Shown: positions 34,278-43,936, numbered from the stretch's first letter. The stretch is 64,000 bases of DNA from Lachnospiraceae bacterium (GCA_015057275.1 SVEO01000002.1:41784-105783); one strand, 5' to 3'. Program-made: numbers and translations. Notes: generated by a model not told the origin, from the sequence alone.

Positions 34278-34727
34278 CTACTTTACTATCTGTCCTTTGT
34301 CTTTGTCAAGGTTAGAAAACATTTCCTTTAAATCTTTTTTAGATTTCGGCTTGTCATCCTTGCCCAGCACACCGAAATATTTTAAAATATCCGTCGTCTG
34401 CAAAAGCTTCGGCCTCTCGATGCCAACCTCTGCCAAAAACGACTCATCATTAAATAATTCTTCCGGATTACCATCCGCCAAAATCTGTCTCTCATTGCAG
34501 AAAATCACGCGCGTCGCGTACTGGTAAAGGTAGTCGGCATCATCTGCCACAAAAAATGTTCGTCCCTCCGCCGGACCACGTCTGAAATCTTCGACGACTA
34601 AAACGTTTTCATCTGCCACAAACGTAATTGCATCTGACAGCGGATATACGCCGATGCGTTCGCCAACCTCTGTTTTGATATCCCAGCCGAACATCTTTCC
34701 TTCTTTATTTAGAAACTTTAAAAGCAT
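34278..34727 (-). CDS. Small protein resembling the C-terminal tail of a CbiO/EcfA-type ATPase
   Basis: The 149-residue protein is not a known complete family member to me. Residues about 75-120 (FFVADDADYLYQYATRVIF, then ILADGNPEELFNDESFLAEV) read like the H-loop/D-loop and tail of cobalt/ECF transporter ATPases. Walker A, Q-loop, signature and Walker B are absent, and the H-loop His is replaced (VADDAD against STHDVD). The N-terminal part has no match. It has its own GGAGTAG site 5 nt before the ATG and sits 33 nt upstream of gatC. Either a repurposed ATPase tail or a decayed fragment. Confidence 0.6.
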   Translation of the reverse strand: MLLKFLNKEGKMFGWDIKTEVGERIGVYPLSDAITFVADENVLVVEDFRRGPAEGRTFFVADDADYLYQYATRVIFCNERQILADGNPEELFNDESFLAEVGIERPKLLQTTDILKYFGVLGKDDKPKSKKDLKEMFSNLDKDKGQIVK

Positions 34728-34921
34728 AATCTACTCCGTTCCGGGAATTGCATCTCCCCTATCTCATATCAATTTATTTTACCTTTGATTTGGGGGATTT
34801 TCAAGCAAAATTTTAATCATCCTGTTTTCCATCGCAGGATGTCTCCTTTCAAAATATAAATATTTTACAATGTTTGTTATCCTCCCATTTTTTCAATTGT
34901 ACTATTCTTCAAATTATATCG

Positions 34922-34950
34922 TTGACACTAATGTTTTTTTCGCTTATACT
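34922..34950 (+). promoter_or_regulatory. Promoter of the PadR-family gene
   Basis: TTGACA (34922-34927), 17 bp, TATACT (34945-34950). Confidence 0.8.
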
Positions 34951-34985
34951 AAACTTATATTAATTACAAAAGGGAGGATTTCACT

Positions 34986-35339
34986 ATGGCTATTACTGAT
35001 AATTTAAAGCGGGGAAGCGTTGACCTTTTAATCCTAACATTATTATCAAAAGATGATATGTACGGATATCAACTGGCACAGGAACTAAAGGACCGTAGCC
35101 ACGGGCGCTACATATTGCAAGAAACTTCCCTCTATCCTATGCTTTATCGTTTGGTTGAAAAAGGAATGATTTCGGATCATTTGATGAAAGTTGGAAAAAG
35201 ACGCATTAGAAATTATTATCACTTAGAAGATGCGGGGAAAGAATACTTAAAAGATCTTCGAAAACAGTATCTTTCTTTATGTCGTGGTATCCTTGATATT
35301 TTAGAAATTGAGCATCTGAGTTCAATGTGCGACGAATGA
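34986..35339 (+). CDS. PadR-family transcriptional regulator
   Basis: The 117-residue winged-helix protein has the PadR pattern LLILTLLSKDDMYGYQLAQE (about 14-33), SLYPMLYRLVEKGMI (about 48-62) and RNYYHLEDAGKEYL (about 78-91). PadR proteins usually repress a neighbouring exporter or envelope-stress gene, but none follows here; a terminator does. AGGGAGGA precedes the ATG. Its lower GC content than the surrounding genes is compatible with later acquisition. Confidence 0.92.
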   Translation: MAITDNLKRGSVDLLILTLLSKDDMYGYQLAQELKDRSHGRYILQETSLYPMLYRLVEKGMISDHLMKVGKRRIRNYYHLEDAGKEYLKDLRKQYLSLCRGILDILEIEHLSSMCDE

Positions 35340-35364
35340 TAATCAAATGCGTTCATAGACAACA

Positions 35365-35412
35365 CAGACCACCTGTCTTAAGCATTCTCTGCTTTGACCG
35401 GTGGTCCGTTAT
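35365..35412. terminator. Terminator between the PadR gene and the histidine kinase gene
   Basis: GACCACC (35367-35373) pairs with GGTGGTC (35400-35406), with an AT-rich continuation. Confidence 0.65.
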
Positions 35413-35419
35413 TTTATAT

Positions 35420-36763
35420 TTATAAATCACTCTCCGAAAATCGAATCACGATCTCGGTGCCGACACCAACTTCACTCGTCATTTCAAGTTTTGCCTTGTG
35501 AATACCAACGATATGTTTGACGATGGCAAGTCCAAGGCCGGTACCGCCGCTCGCTTTTGAACGGCTCTTGTCAACGCGGTAAAAACGCTCAAATACACGT
35601 TCCTGCTTGTCTTTTGGAATGCCGATACCGTTGTCCTTAACCGAAAGATACACATCCGCATCCATCTTCTTTAACGTCACCCAAACTTTACCGCTTGTAT
35701 GGTTGTATCGGATGGCGTTGTCGCACAGGTTCGTGATTACCTGTTCGAGCATCTCCCGGTTTCCGGTGATGATTGCAGGTCCTCCCTCATATTCGATGGT
35801 AACCTGATTTTTCTTTGCACTTACCTTCAGGCGTTCCACACACTGTGATGCAATCGTATGCAAATCAACTTCATCCATCGGTACAATGTCACTGCTATCA
35901 CTGCAGACATCCAGTTCGGAAAGCTGCAGAATGTCGTTAATCAGAACCAAAAGTCTGTCAGCATTGCGATGAATCTCTGCCGCAAATCTGGTGGTATCCT
36001 CCTCGGATGCCATGCGATGTTCCATCAACTCAGCGTAACCGGAAATAACCGTCAGCGGTGTTTTTAATTCGTGTGAGACATTTGCCGTGAAATCTCTGCG
36101 CATCTTAGAGCTTTTCATCAAATCCGCATGCTGCTGCTGAATTTTGGTCACGAAAGGGAGCATTTCCTTATAGGCAACAGTCACAGCATCCGGATTATCC
36201 AAATTTTCCGCCACCGCCTCAATCGGCGCTACCAGCTTCTTTGTCATAATGCGCGCTGCTACCAAACAGACAATCATCAGTAAACCAATACAGATACCAA
36301 TAGCCGGCAGCATCTGCATGCACATCGCCAGTACGCTCTGTGATTCACGTGAGATACGCAAAACCGTGCCGTTTTCAAGTAATTTTGCAAAATAAAACGT
36401 CGTTTTTTCAAGCGTATAGGAATGACGCATGGACTGACCTATGCCATTTGTGAAAGCATCCGCAATTTCCGGGCGCTCCCTGTGGTTTTCCATCTGTGAT
36501 TCATCAACCTTATTATCCCACAGAACCTTACCTTCGTCATCAATTAAAGTAATGCGGTACTGCCCGTCCGGCATATCTTCAATTGCATTTAATTTTTCTT
36601 CGGTTACAATTCCGATGTCGGCCAAAAGCTCTGCTTCATATTGAAGCTGTTGCATAACCTGCTGCTGTGTCATCCGGTAGTAGATTCCCATAATAAAGGC
36701 GACGGTTACCACCACGGCCATCATAGAAATTACTGCCAATTGCACATTAATTCTTTTTTTCAT
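35420..36763 (-). CDS. PhoR-like sensor histidine kinase
   Basis: The 447-residue protein has two membrane helices (about 10-28 and 150-172) enclosing an extracytoplasmic sensor domain of about 120 residues. The HisKA domain has the phospho-His in NVSHELKTPLTVI (about 228-240), and the ATPase domain has NLCDNAIRYN (N box), VKDNGIGIPKD (G1), FERFYRVDKSRS (F box) and GGTGLGLAIVKH (G2). The architecture and the coupling to a PhoB-type regulator and a Na/Pi symporter suggest phosphate sensing. Start 36763 follows the regulator's stop by a few bases. Confidence 0.93.
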   Translation of the reverse strand: MKKRINVQLAVISMMAVVVTVAFIMGIYYRMTQQQVMQQLQYEAELLADIGIVTEEKLNAIEDMPDGQYRITLIDDEGKVLWDNKVDESQMENHRERPEIADAFTNGIGQSMRHSYTLEKTTFYFAKLLENGTVLRISRESQSVLAMCMQMLPAIGICIGLLMIVCLVAARIMTKKLVAPIEAVAENLDNPDAVTVAYKEMLPFVTKIQQQHADLMKSSKMRRDFTANVSHELKTPLTVISGYAELMEHRMASEEDTTRFAAEIHRNADRLLVLINDILQLSELDVCSDSSDIVPMDEVDLHTIASQCVERLKVSAKKNQVTIEYEGGPAIITGNREMLEQVITNLCDNAIRYNHTSGKVWVTLKKMDADVYLSVKDNGIGIPKDKQERVFERFYRVDKSRSKASGGTGLGLAIVKHIVGIHKAKLEMTSEVGVGTEIVIRFSESDL

Positions 36764-36768
36764 CTGCG

Positions 36769-37443
36769 TTAGCTCTCCAGAATATATCCTACGTTACGAA
36801 TTGTTTTAATCAACTGGCCACTATCGCCGAGCTTCTTGCGCAACGACTTGATATGCACATCAACCGTTCTCGTCTCGCCTTCATAAGCCGTGCCCCAAAC
36901 ACGTTCCATAATCATGTCTCGGCTGACAACCACACCCTGGTTAATAATCAAATATTTTAACAGCTCGTACTCCTTAAAGGTAAGTTCACACTGTTGTTCA
37001 TTCGCGTATACAAGATGCTTCTCGCCATCCATAAAGATGCTGCCTGCGGTATAAAATTTTGACTCTGTCGCGCGCTCGCTGCGGCGCAAAAGTGCTTTTA
37101 CACGCGATATCAGCTCCATAATTCCAAACGGCTTCGTAATATAATCATCTGCTCCGGAGTCAAGACCTTTTACCTTATCGATTTCCGAAGACTTGGCTGT
37201 TACCATAATAATCGGCACATATTTTGTGTCGCCACGCTGACGCAGCTTTTTCAAAATCTTTAAGCCGTCCTCGTCCGGCAACATCACATCCAGCAAAATC
37301 AGGTCCGGTGTTTTTTCAGAAAGTCCGCGGTAGAAATCACGCGCATTTTCAAACTCCGTCACCTGATAACCGCTGTTTTTTAAGGCAAAGGATTCAATTT
37401 CTAAAATATTGCTGTCATCTTCTACAACAAAGATATTCTGCAT
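36769..37443 (-). CDS. OmpR/PhoB-family response regulator
   Basis: The 224-residue protein has a receiver domain with the acidic pair EDD (about 8-10), the phospho-acceptor Asp in LILLDVMLPDEDG (about 52) and Lys in YITKPFG (about 104). The C-terminal winged helix ends SLRKKLG...IKTIRNVGYIL. The start is set at ATG 37443; the longer frame begins at a cysteine-rich, non-homologous stretch. It lies 55 nt after the Na/Pi gene and directly before its kinase. Confidence 0.94.
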   Translation of the reverse strand: MQNIFVVEDDSNILEIESFALKNSGYQVTEFENARDFYRGLSEKTPDLILLDVMLPDEDGLKILKKLRQRGDTKYVPIIMVTAKSSEIDKVKGLDSGADDYITKPFGIMELISRVKALLRRSERATESKFYTAGSIFMDGEKHLVYANEQQCELTFKEYELLKYLIINQGVVVSRDMIMERVWGTAYEGETRTVDVHIKSLRKKLGDSGQLIKTIRNVGYILES

Positions 37444-37498
37444 CAATGCTTCATTCCTTTCTTTGAACAATTTGCAAGCATTGCATGCCGGCAATTTA

Positions 37499-39292
37499 CT
37501 ACTGTAATTCCGGAGTTGTCACCGGTCCGGTTGCCGGCAGTATATACTGCTTTGTATATTCTTTGTAAAGCTTTCCAAACTCAGCATTTGCCTTGAATTC
37601 ACCCAAATACTCGTGTGTTTCATAACTGTCCACAGCAACCTGAATCAAGCCTACAGCAACATTTGAACAGTGGTCTGCAATTCTCTCAAGGGAGGTTGTA
37701 ATATCAGAAAGCATAAAGCCAAGTTCAATCGTACAAGTGCCCGCAGTCAGACGCTGTACATGACGTCTCTTAAGTTCATCATTTAATACATCAACCACTT
37801 CTTCAAGCGGCTCAACTCTCTGTGCCATGTCGAGATCTCTGTTTGCAAAAGAAGTAAATGCCATGTCAACCGTGTCATATGCGGCTGCACAAAGTACCTT
37901 TAACTCTTTTTGTGCCTTTTCAGAGAAACGCAGCTTCTTCTCATTCATCTCGGTAGCTGCGGTTGCAATTTCTTCTGCGTGATCGCCGATACGCTCGAAG
38001 TCACCAATCGTATGCAACAGTAGAGAGAGTGCATGGCTGTCTTCTTCCGTCAGACTTCTTCTGCTCAACTTAACCATATAGGTACCAAGCTCATCCTCGT
38101 AGCGGTCGGTCAGTTTTTCCAGCTTCACAACTTTCTGTGCCTTTTTCTCATCGTATTCGCTTAACAGCCCAATGGCTAAACGGAGTGCATTCTTCGTAAC
38201 TTCTGCCATCTTAACAGTACAATTACGGCACTGCTCCATCGCAATCGCCGGCGTGTCGAGGAATCTTGGGTCGAGAACCTGAAAATCTTTTTCTTCCTCA
38301 TCCAGTTCATCTTCCGGACCATCCTTGATAATCAAAGTTGCTAACTTCACTAACAATTTGGAAAATGGTAAAAGCAACAGCGTCGCACCAATATTAAATA
38401 TAGAGTGGATTACCGCAATACCAGCTTCGTCAATCGGCGCATCCATGATAGCAAAATTAAAAATTGCGTCCAATGCATAAAAACCAATCATAAAAATAAT
38501 TGTTCCAAGTAAGTTAAACGATAGATGTACGCAAGCTGCACGTTTTGCATTTTTATTTGCACCAATTGCTGAAAGAATTGCCGTAATACATGTACCGATG
38601 TTCTGACCCATGATAATCGGGAATGCAGTTGCATACGGTACTGCACCGGTACTGGCAAGAGACTGCAAAATACCAACCGATGCAGAGGAACTCTGAATTA
38701 CAGCGGTAATTACCGCACCGGCAAGCATACCTAAAATCGGATTACTGAACATAAGAAGAATCTGCCCAAATTCCGGTACGTCTTTCAATACAGAAACTGC
38801 ATCACTCATCATGTCCATACCGAACATTAAAATTGCAAATCCACAGAGAAGAGTTCCGATATCTTTCTTCTTCTGCTTCTTTGAAAACATAATAAAAATA
38901 ATACCAATAGCTGCAAGAACCGGCGAGAAGGATGTCGGCTTTAACAACTTCATAATCAGATTGCTTCCTTCCAAGCCGGATAAACTTAAAATCCACGCGG
39001 TAGTGGTTGTACCAATGTTCGCACCCATGATAATGCCGACTGCCTGTGTCAGCCTCATAATTCCGGAGTTTACAAATCCGACAACCATAACCGTAGTCGC
39101 GGAGGATGACTGAATTACCGATGTTACTAAAATACCAAGTAAAACTGCTTTGATTGGGCTGGAAGTCAGATTCTGTAAAATCTTCTCCAGACGGCCGCCG
39201 GACAGTTTTTCAAGTCCTTCTGACAGCGCATTCATACCGAACAAGAACAAGGCAAGTCCGCCAATCATTGTCAATACTTCAAAAATTCCCAT
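37499..39292 (-). CDS. Na+/phosphate symporter with C-terminal PhoU domain
   Basis: The 597-residue protein has two inverted membrane repeats with VIQSSSATTVMVVGF (about 60) and VIQSSSASVGILQS (about 200), the NptA/PNaS signature for sodium-phosphate transport, and a cytoplasmic PhoU-like helical domain (about 350-560) rich in Glu/Asp/His for metal binding. The fused PhoU part resembles the regulator of Pst systems. With the downstream PhoB/PhoR-like pair it probably forms a phosphate uptake and sensing unit without pst genes. Confidence 0.94.
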   Translation of the reverse strand: MGIFEVLTMIGGLALFLFGMNALSEGLEKLSGGRLEKILQNLTSSPIKAVLLGILVTSVIQSSSATTVMVVGFVNSGIMRLTQAVGIIMGANIGTTTTAWILSLSGLEGSNLIMKLLKPTSFSPVLAAIGIIFIMFSKKQKKKDIGTLLCGFAILMFGMDMMSDAVSVLKDVPEFGQILLMFSNPILGMLAGAVITAVIQSSSASVGILQSLASTGAVPYATAFPIIMGQNIGTCITAILSAIGANKNAKRAACVHLSFNLLGTIIFMIGFYALDAIFNFAIMDAPIDEAGIAVIHSIFNIGATLLLLPFSKLLVKLATLIIKDGPEDELDEEEKDFQVLDPRFLDTPAIAMEQCRNCTVKMAEVTKNALRLAIGLLSEYDEKKAQKVVKLEKLTDRYEDELGTYMVKLSRRSLTEEDSHALSLLLHTIGDFERIGDHAEEIATAATEMNEKKLRFSEKAQKELKVLCAAAYDTVDMAFTSFANRDLDMAQRVEPLEEVVDVLNDELKRRHVQRLTAGTCTIELGFMLSDITTSLERIADHCSNVAVGLIQVAVDSYETHEYLGEFKANAEFGKLYKEYTKQYILPATGPVTTPELQ

Positions 39293-39412
39293 AATTTGTT
39301 CCTTTCTTTCGTGAAAAATGAAATGTTTCTAAACGGCTTCTTTAACATAAGGACCGTTTTGAAACATCCTAACACAGGAATGTAAATCTATAATGCAGTT
39401 TGTGTAAAATCT

Positions 39413-39439
39413 ATGTAAAATTTCATCCACATTTTACAT
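39413..39439 (-). terminator. AT-rich hairpin at the end of the alpha-galactosidase gene
   Basis: ATGTAAAAT (39413-39421) and ATTTTACAT (39431-39439) form a 9-bp stem overlapping the stop codon. There is no clear T-tract, so the terminator call is weak. Confidence 0.4.
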
Positions 39440-41623
39440 ACTCTTGCGCAGATACCACGTTTTGCTCTGGAAATCTCCGTAAAATCTGACGCGGATACCG
39501 ATATTCATCAACTCGTCGCCACGATAAATCTGTCCGCTTTCCACGTCTTTGTAAAATGCGTCGGGCTCAAGCGCGGTAAATTTCATGCGTGAAATACCCG
39601 GATTTACCATGCCTTTTATCTGAAAATATGCAGCGAAAACGTCCGCTTTGTCTTCCGACAAGAACATCCATGCGGTCACGTTTCCCTCGAAAGGACTCTG
39701 CAGTCGATACATGTCAGCCGACGGTACAAATTCACGTAACTCTTTGTACTGCGTTACCTGACGTTTTACTTCTTCTTTTTCTGCCTCTGTAAACGTCATC
39801 AAATCGAGCTCGTAACCGAAATTACCGCTCATCGCCACATCGCCGCGCATCTTAAGGCTGGTAACGCGGCCAGCCTGATGATTCGGCACCGCAGAAACAT
39901 GCGCACCCATTGCACTAATTGGATAAGCCATACTAGTGCCGTACTGGATAAACAGACGTTCCACCGCATCGGTGTCATCGCTCGTCCAAGTCTGCGGCAT
40001 GTAGTAAAGAATGCCCGGGTCGAATCGCCCACCACCGCCGGAACAGCTCTCAAACAGCACATCCGGATGTGCCTCCGTGATTTCTTTCATCACACGGTAC
40101 AAACCGAGCATATAGCGGTGTGGCATCTCTTTCTGTCGATGTGCAGGAAGTTTTAAGCTTCCTACTTCGCTGAAATGACGGTTCATATCCCACTTTACAT
40201 AGTTAATCGGTGCATTGTCGAGAATCGAATTTACCGCGCTAATGATATATTCACATACTTCGTCACGGCTCAAATCAAGCGTGAGCTGATTACGACACTC
40301 GGTGCGCGCTCTGCCCTGTGTGGCAATACACCAGTCCGGGTGCTTCTCATACAACTGACTGATTGTCGAAACCATTTCCGGCTCAAACCAGAGTCCAAAA
40401 TTGATACCGCATGCGTGGATGCGGTCACCAAGACCCTTTAAGCCGCTCGGTAATTTTTCATTATTGACAAACCAGTCACCGAGCGAAGTACGGTCATCGT
40501 TGCGCACACCAAACCAGCCGTCGTCCAATACAAGCAGCTCGATACCCAGATTCGCTGCCTCCTTCGCCAAGCTGACAATCTTTTCTTCATCGAAATCAAA
40601 ATAGGTGCCTTCCCAATTGTTCACAAGAATCGGTCTGGCCTCATCACGGTATTTGCCACGCACAAGACGCTTACGGTACAGTCGGTGGTAGGTACGGCTC
40701 ATACCGCCAAGTCCTTCGGCCGAATAAACCATCACCACCTCCGGTGCCTGAAAAGACTCGCCCTGATACAAATTCCATGCAAAATCATAATCGTTCATAC
40801 CCATGTAGGCACGTGTCGTGTACATGTGGCTCACTTCCGCACCGGCGACAAAATTGCCGCTGTAAACGAAATTGAACCCGTAGACATCTCCATGCTCCTC
40901 GTCCGTCTTCTTGCCGGCCAACACAATAAATGGATTGTTTTGATGGCTGCTGGCACCGCGGCGGCTCTCTACGGACTGAATACCACTGCGCAGCGATGTG
41001 CGCTCGATGTGGCGCTCACGCCCCCATGAACCCGGGAAAGACATAAAATCATAATCCATCGTCTCAAAATCAACCGAGGCACTTGCCACACGTTCCAGCA
41101 GCAGATGCTCCTGACCTTGGTTGACTACCTTCACACTGCGGGTAATCGCGTCAAATTCGTCAAACACCGTATAACTCAAGATAACATCTACGCCCTTTAA
41201 TTTGTCGCGAAGCGTAATATATAATGTCGCCCCCTCGGAATCGTCTTCCATATAAGTAGCCGGCAGTCCCTCCAGTGCTGGTTTCCCGGCCACAATTTGG
41301 TAATCCACATACGCCAAATCCATGACACGGCTGCCATCGTCATACAGCACGGAAATGGCCGGAATACGGTAGTCGGTTGAGCAACCGGTCGGATATTCCT
41401 GCGGTGTGTAGTCAAGTGTATACGACTTGTCATCGCGGTTGGGATTCGCTCCGAAAGCAGTATTTTCCATCACCAACGCATTGGCCGGATGTAGCGGCGT
41501 CTCCATTTTCTTTCCCCAATACAAATGCACAAGGTACTTTCCCTTGACAACCTGCATCAAATAACTTGTTTTTTTTGTCTGCAGATGAAAAATCTTCTGC
41601 TGCGCATCAAATTGAATTCCCAT
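39434..41623 (-). CDS. GH36 alpha-galactosidase
   Basis: The 729-residue cytoplasmic enzyme has normal length for bacterial GH36. It has an N-terminal beta-sandwich and a TIM barrel carrying VLDDGWFGVRNDD (about 350-363), WFEPEMVS, the nucleophile Asp in VKWDMNRHFSE (about 470) and the acid/base Asp in TWTSDDTDAVER (about 535-546), with FESCSGGGGRFD binding the sugar. It splits alpha-1,6-galactosides such as raffinose or melibiose. ATG 41623 follows AAGGAGGGG. A 16-bp palindrome lies about 40 bp upstream; no sugar transporter is adjacent. Confidence 0.95.
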   Translation of the reverse strand: MGIQFDAQQKIFHLQTKKTSYLMQVVKGKYLVHLYWGKKMETPLHPANALVMENTAFGANPNRDDKSYTLDYTPQEYPTGCSTDYRIPAISVLYDDGSRVMDLAYVDYQIVAGKPALEGLPATYMEDDSEGATLYITLRDKLKGVDVILSYTVFDEFDAITRSVKVVNQGQEHLLLERVASASVDFETMDYDFMSFPGSWGRERHIERTSLRSGIQSVESRRGASSHQNNPFIVLAGKKTDEEHGDVYGFNFVYSGNFVAGAEVSHMYTTRAYMGMNDYDFAWNLYQGESFQAPEVVMVYSAEGLGGMSRTYHRLYRKRLVRGKYRDEARPILVNNWEGTYFDFDEEKIVSLAKEAANLGIELLVLDDGWFGVRNDDRTSLGDWFVNNEKLPSGLKGLGDRIHACGINFGLWFEPEMVSTISQLYEKHPDWCIATQGRARTECRNQLTLDLSRDEVCEYIISAVNSILDNAPINYVKWDMNRHFSEVGSLKLPAHRQKEMPHRYMLGLYRVMKEITEAHPDVLFESCSGGGGRFDPGILYYMPQTWTSDDTDAVERLFIQYGTSMAYPISAMGAHVSAVPNHQAGRVTSLKMRGDVAMSGNFGYELDLMTFTEAEKEEVKRQVTQYKELREFVPSADMYRLQSPFEGNVTAWMFLSEDKADVFAAYFQIKGMVNPGISRMKFTALEPDAFYKDVESGQIYRGDELMNIGIRVRFYGDFQSKTWYLRKSM

Positions 41624-41660
41624 AAAACCCCTCCTTGATTTATACAATAATGTGTACCAA

Positions 41661-41676
41661 TTATTTCGCGAAATAA
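41661..41676. promoter_or_regulatory. 16-bp perfect palindrome upstream of the alpha-galactosidase gene
   Basis: TTATTTCGCGAAATAA, 38 bp before the ATG at 41623. A central CG is usual in LacI-family operators, but the sequence is not a standard cre site. Candidate regulator-binding site. Confidence 0.5.
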
Positions 41677-41905
41677 CTGCATTTTACTATTGTCGAGTAT
41701 AACATTTTCACAATTTTTGCGCAATATAATAGTTGTAAAATGGGTTTGGTTTTATGATGGATGCGAAAAAAATTTTTTCATACTACTTTACAAATCCTAG
41801 TATCATGCGGTAGAATATGCGTGTGTTTTTTCGGTGTAACGTATTGAAGTATTTTTCTCATTTTCCACCGGAATTACAAATTTAAGTAAAGGCATGGTGA
41901 TAGCT

Positions 41906-42892
41906 ATGAAAATCAGAATCGGTATCTATGGATACGGTAATTTAGGCAGAGGTATTGAAAATGCAGTCCGTCAGAATCCGGACATGACATTAGCAGCCGT
42001 TTTTACACGCCGCGATCCTGCCACGCTGAAAATCGGAACTCCTGATGTTCCGGTGTGCCACGTAGATGATGTGATACAGTATACAGATAAGATTGATGTG
42101 ATGATTCTTTGCGGCGGTAGTGCCACCGATTTGCCGAAGCAGACACCTGAACTTGCGAAAATGTTTACTGTCATCGACAGTTTCGATACACATGCGAAGA
42201 TTCCGGAGCATTTTGCAAATGTGGATACTGCTGCAAAAGAGTCTGGCAAAATTGCGATGATTTCGGTTGGCTGGGATCCGGGTATGTTCTCCGTGAATCG
42301 ACTTTATGCCGGTGCGATTCTTCCGGAAGGCAAGGATTATACTTTCTGGGGTAAAGGCGTCAGCCAGGGACACTCCGATGCGATTCGCCGCATCGAGGGC
42401 GTTTTAGACGCAAAGCAGTACACAATTCCTGTGGACAGCGCTTTGGAAGCGGTTCGCAGCGGCGCAGCTCCAGAGCTTACCACACGTCAGAAGCACACGA
42501 GAGAATGCTTTGTTGTGGCAACAGAAGATGCGGATAAGGCGCGCATCGAAAAGGAAATCAAGGAGATGCCGAACTATTTTGCAGACTACGACACGACCGT
42601 TCATTTCATCTCCGCAGAAGAACTCGCCCGCAACCACAGCGGTATCCCGCACGGCGGCTTTGTGATTCGCAGCGGCAAGACCGGCGCGGCGTCCGAGAAT
42701 ACCCACGTGATTGAATACAGCTTAAAGCTCGATTCCAATCCGGAATTCACCGCTTCCGTCATCGTGGCATACGCACGCGCCGCTTATAAGATGGCGCTGG
42801 CAGGCGATTGCGGCTGCAAGACCGTGTTCGATGTGCCGCCGGCATATTTGAGTACAAAATCTGCCGAGGAATTACGGGCAGAATTATTGTAA
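41906..42892 (+). CDS. ddh: meso-diaminopimelate D-dehydrogenase
   Basis: The 328-residue protein has NADP-binding GIYGYGNLGRGIENAV (about 6-21), ILCGGSATDLPKQ (about 70-82), FDTHAKIPEH and SVGWDPGMFSVNR (about 116-128), all typical of Ddh. It reductively aminates tetrahydrodipicolinate directly to meso-DAP for peptidoglycan and lysine, bypassing the succinylase/acetylase routes. ATG 41906 follows GGTGATAG; an ATG four codons upstream lacks a site. It stands alone between a terminator and the GH36 promoter region. Confidence 0.95.
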   Translation: MKIRIGIYGYGNLGRGIENAVRQNPDMTLAAVFTRRDPATLKIGTPDVPVCHVDDVIQYTDKIDVMILCGGSATDLPKQTPELAKMFTVIDSFDTHAKIPEHFANVDTAAKESGKIAMISVGWDPGMFSVNRLYAGAILPEGKDYTFWGKGVSQGHSDAIRRIEGVLDAKQYTIPVDSALEAVRSGAAPELTTRQKHTRECFVVATEDADKARIEKEIKEMPNYFADYDTTVHFISAEELARNHSGIPHGGFVIRSGKTGAASENTHVIEYSLKLDSNPEFTASVIVAYARAAYKMALAGDCGCKTVFDVPPAYLSTKSAEELRAELL

Positions 42893-42899
42893 GAAAGAT

Positions 42900-42956
42900 T
42901 ATAAATGAGGATGATTCCAGCTGCAATTCTGCGGCCAGAGCCATCCTCATTTTCTT
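42900..42956. terminator. Bidirectional terminator between ddh and the second degV
   Basis: AAATGAGGATG (42903-42913) pairs with CATCCTCATTT (42942-42952) around an inner CTGC/GCGG hairpin. Confidence 0.8.
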
Positions 42957-43794
42957 AGTTCTTCTTAAAAAATGCGGCAGCAACTGCCCCCGGGCCTGCA
43001 TGGGTACCAACAACACTGTCAATCGGTGTACTGCGAAGTTCACTTGTGCCCTTCTCCCACAGCTTCTTGCTATCAACAATATATTTCTGCAAAAGCACAT
43101 CGCTAAGGCCTGTGTAACCGAGCATAATTGGCTTATCAAAATCAATGCCGCCGGCCTTTTCAATTTCCGTCACAAGCAAATTATTTCCCTGTTTGGAGCC
43201 GCGCGCCTTTCCGAGTGTGATAATTTCACCATCCTTAACGCAAATAACCGGTTTAATATTTAGCAACCCGCCGGCAAAAGCCGCTGTCTTGGAAATACGT
43301 CCGCCGCGCATTAAATATTCCAAAGTATCAAGCATCGCAATCAGGCAAACATTGTCACGTTCTTCTTCCAACTTCGCGGCGATGTCCTTCGCTTCCATGC
43401 CACTCTCCGCTAACTCTAATGCGTATTCTGCTAAAATACCTGCTCCAATCGCTACCGTCTTAGAATCCACGACATAAATATTGCCGTAATCTTCCGATGC
43501 AATGACTGCACTTTGATATGTGCCGGAAAGTTTGGATGCAACCGTAATCACAACTGCGCTGTCGCCGGTCGCTGTAATTTCTTCATATACCTGCTCAAAA
43601 GCTGCTGGGTTGGCCTGACTGGTGCGCGGGAGCACATCGCTCTCAACCAGCTTTTCATAAAATTTTTGATGGTTAATCGTCACACCGTCTATATATTCTT
43701 CCTCGCCAAAATGTACGGTGAGTGGTACCACTTTAAGCCTGTTTTTAACCTCTGGTGTTATATCTGATGTTGAGTCAACAATAATCCTTACCAT
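42955..43794 (-). CDS. DegV family fatty-acid-binding protein (second copy)
   Basis: The 279-residue protein begins VRIIVDSTSDITPE and has TSQANPAAFEQVYE (about 58-71), VITVASKLSGTYQSA (about 81-95), VVDSKTVAIGAG and the closing GTHAGPGAVAAAF (about 263-275), all diagnostic of DegV/FakB. It probably delivers fatty acids for phosphorylation. AAAGGAGAG precedes the ATG. The two DegV proteins of the window are clearly different in sequence, consistent with different fatty-acid preferences. Confidence 0.93.
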   Translation of the reverse strand: MVRIIVDSTSDITPEVKNRLKVVPLTVHFGEEEYIDGVTINHQKFYEKLVESDVLPRTSQANPAAFEQVYEEITATGDSAVVITVASKLSGTYQSAVIASEDYGNIYVVDSKTVAIGAGILAEYALELAESGMEAKDIAAKLEEERDNVCLIAMLDTLEYLMRGGRISKTAAFAGGLLNIKPVICVKDGEIITLGKARGSKQGNNLLVTEIEKAGGIDFDKPIMLGYTGLSDVLLQKYIVDSKKLWEKGTSELRSTPIDSVVGTHAGPGAVAAAFFKKN

Positions 43795-43936
43795 TTAAAA
43801 CTCTCCTTTATTTATATATTATTACCTATTTACTGCTGCGAAATTCCATCTCTGCGCAGATCACGCAGATTCAAAACTATCAGTTGCGCAAATATATCGT
43901 TCCATCAATATTTGACTTTTTAACCTTAAATATAAC

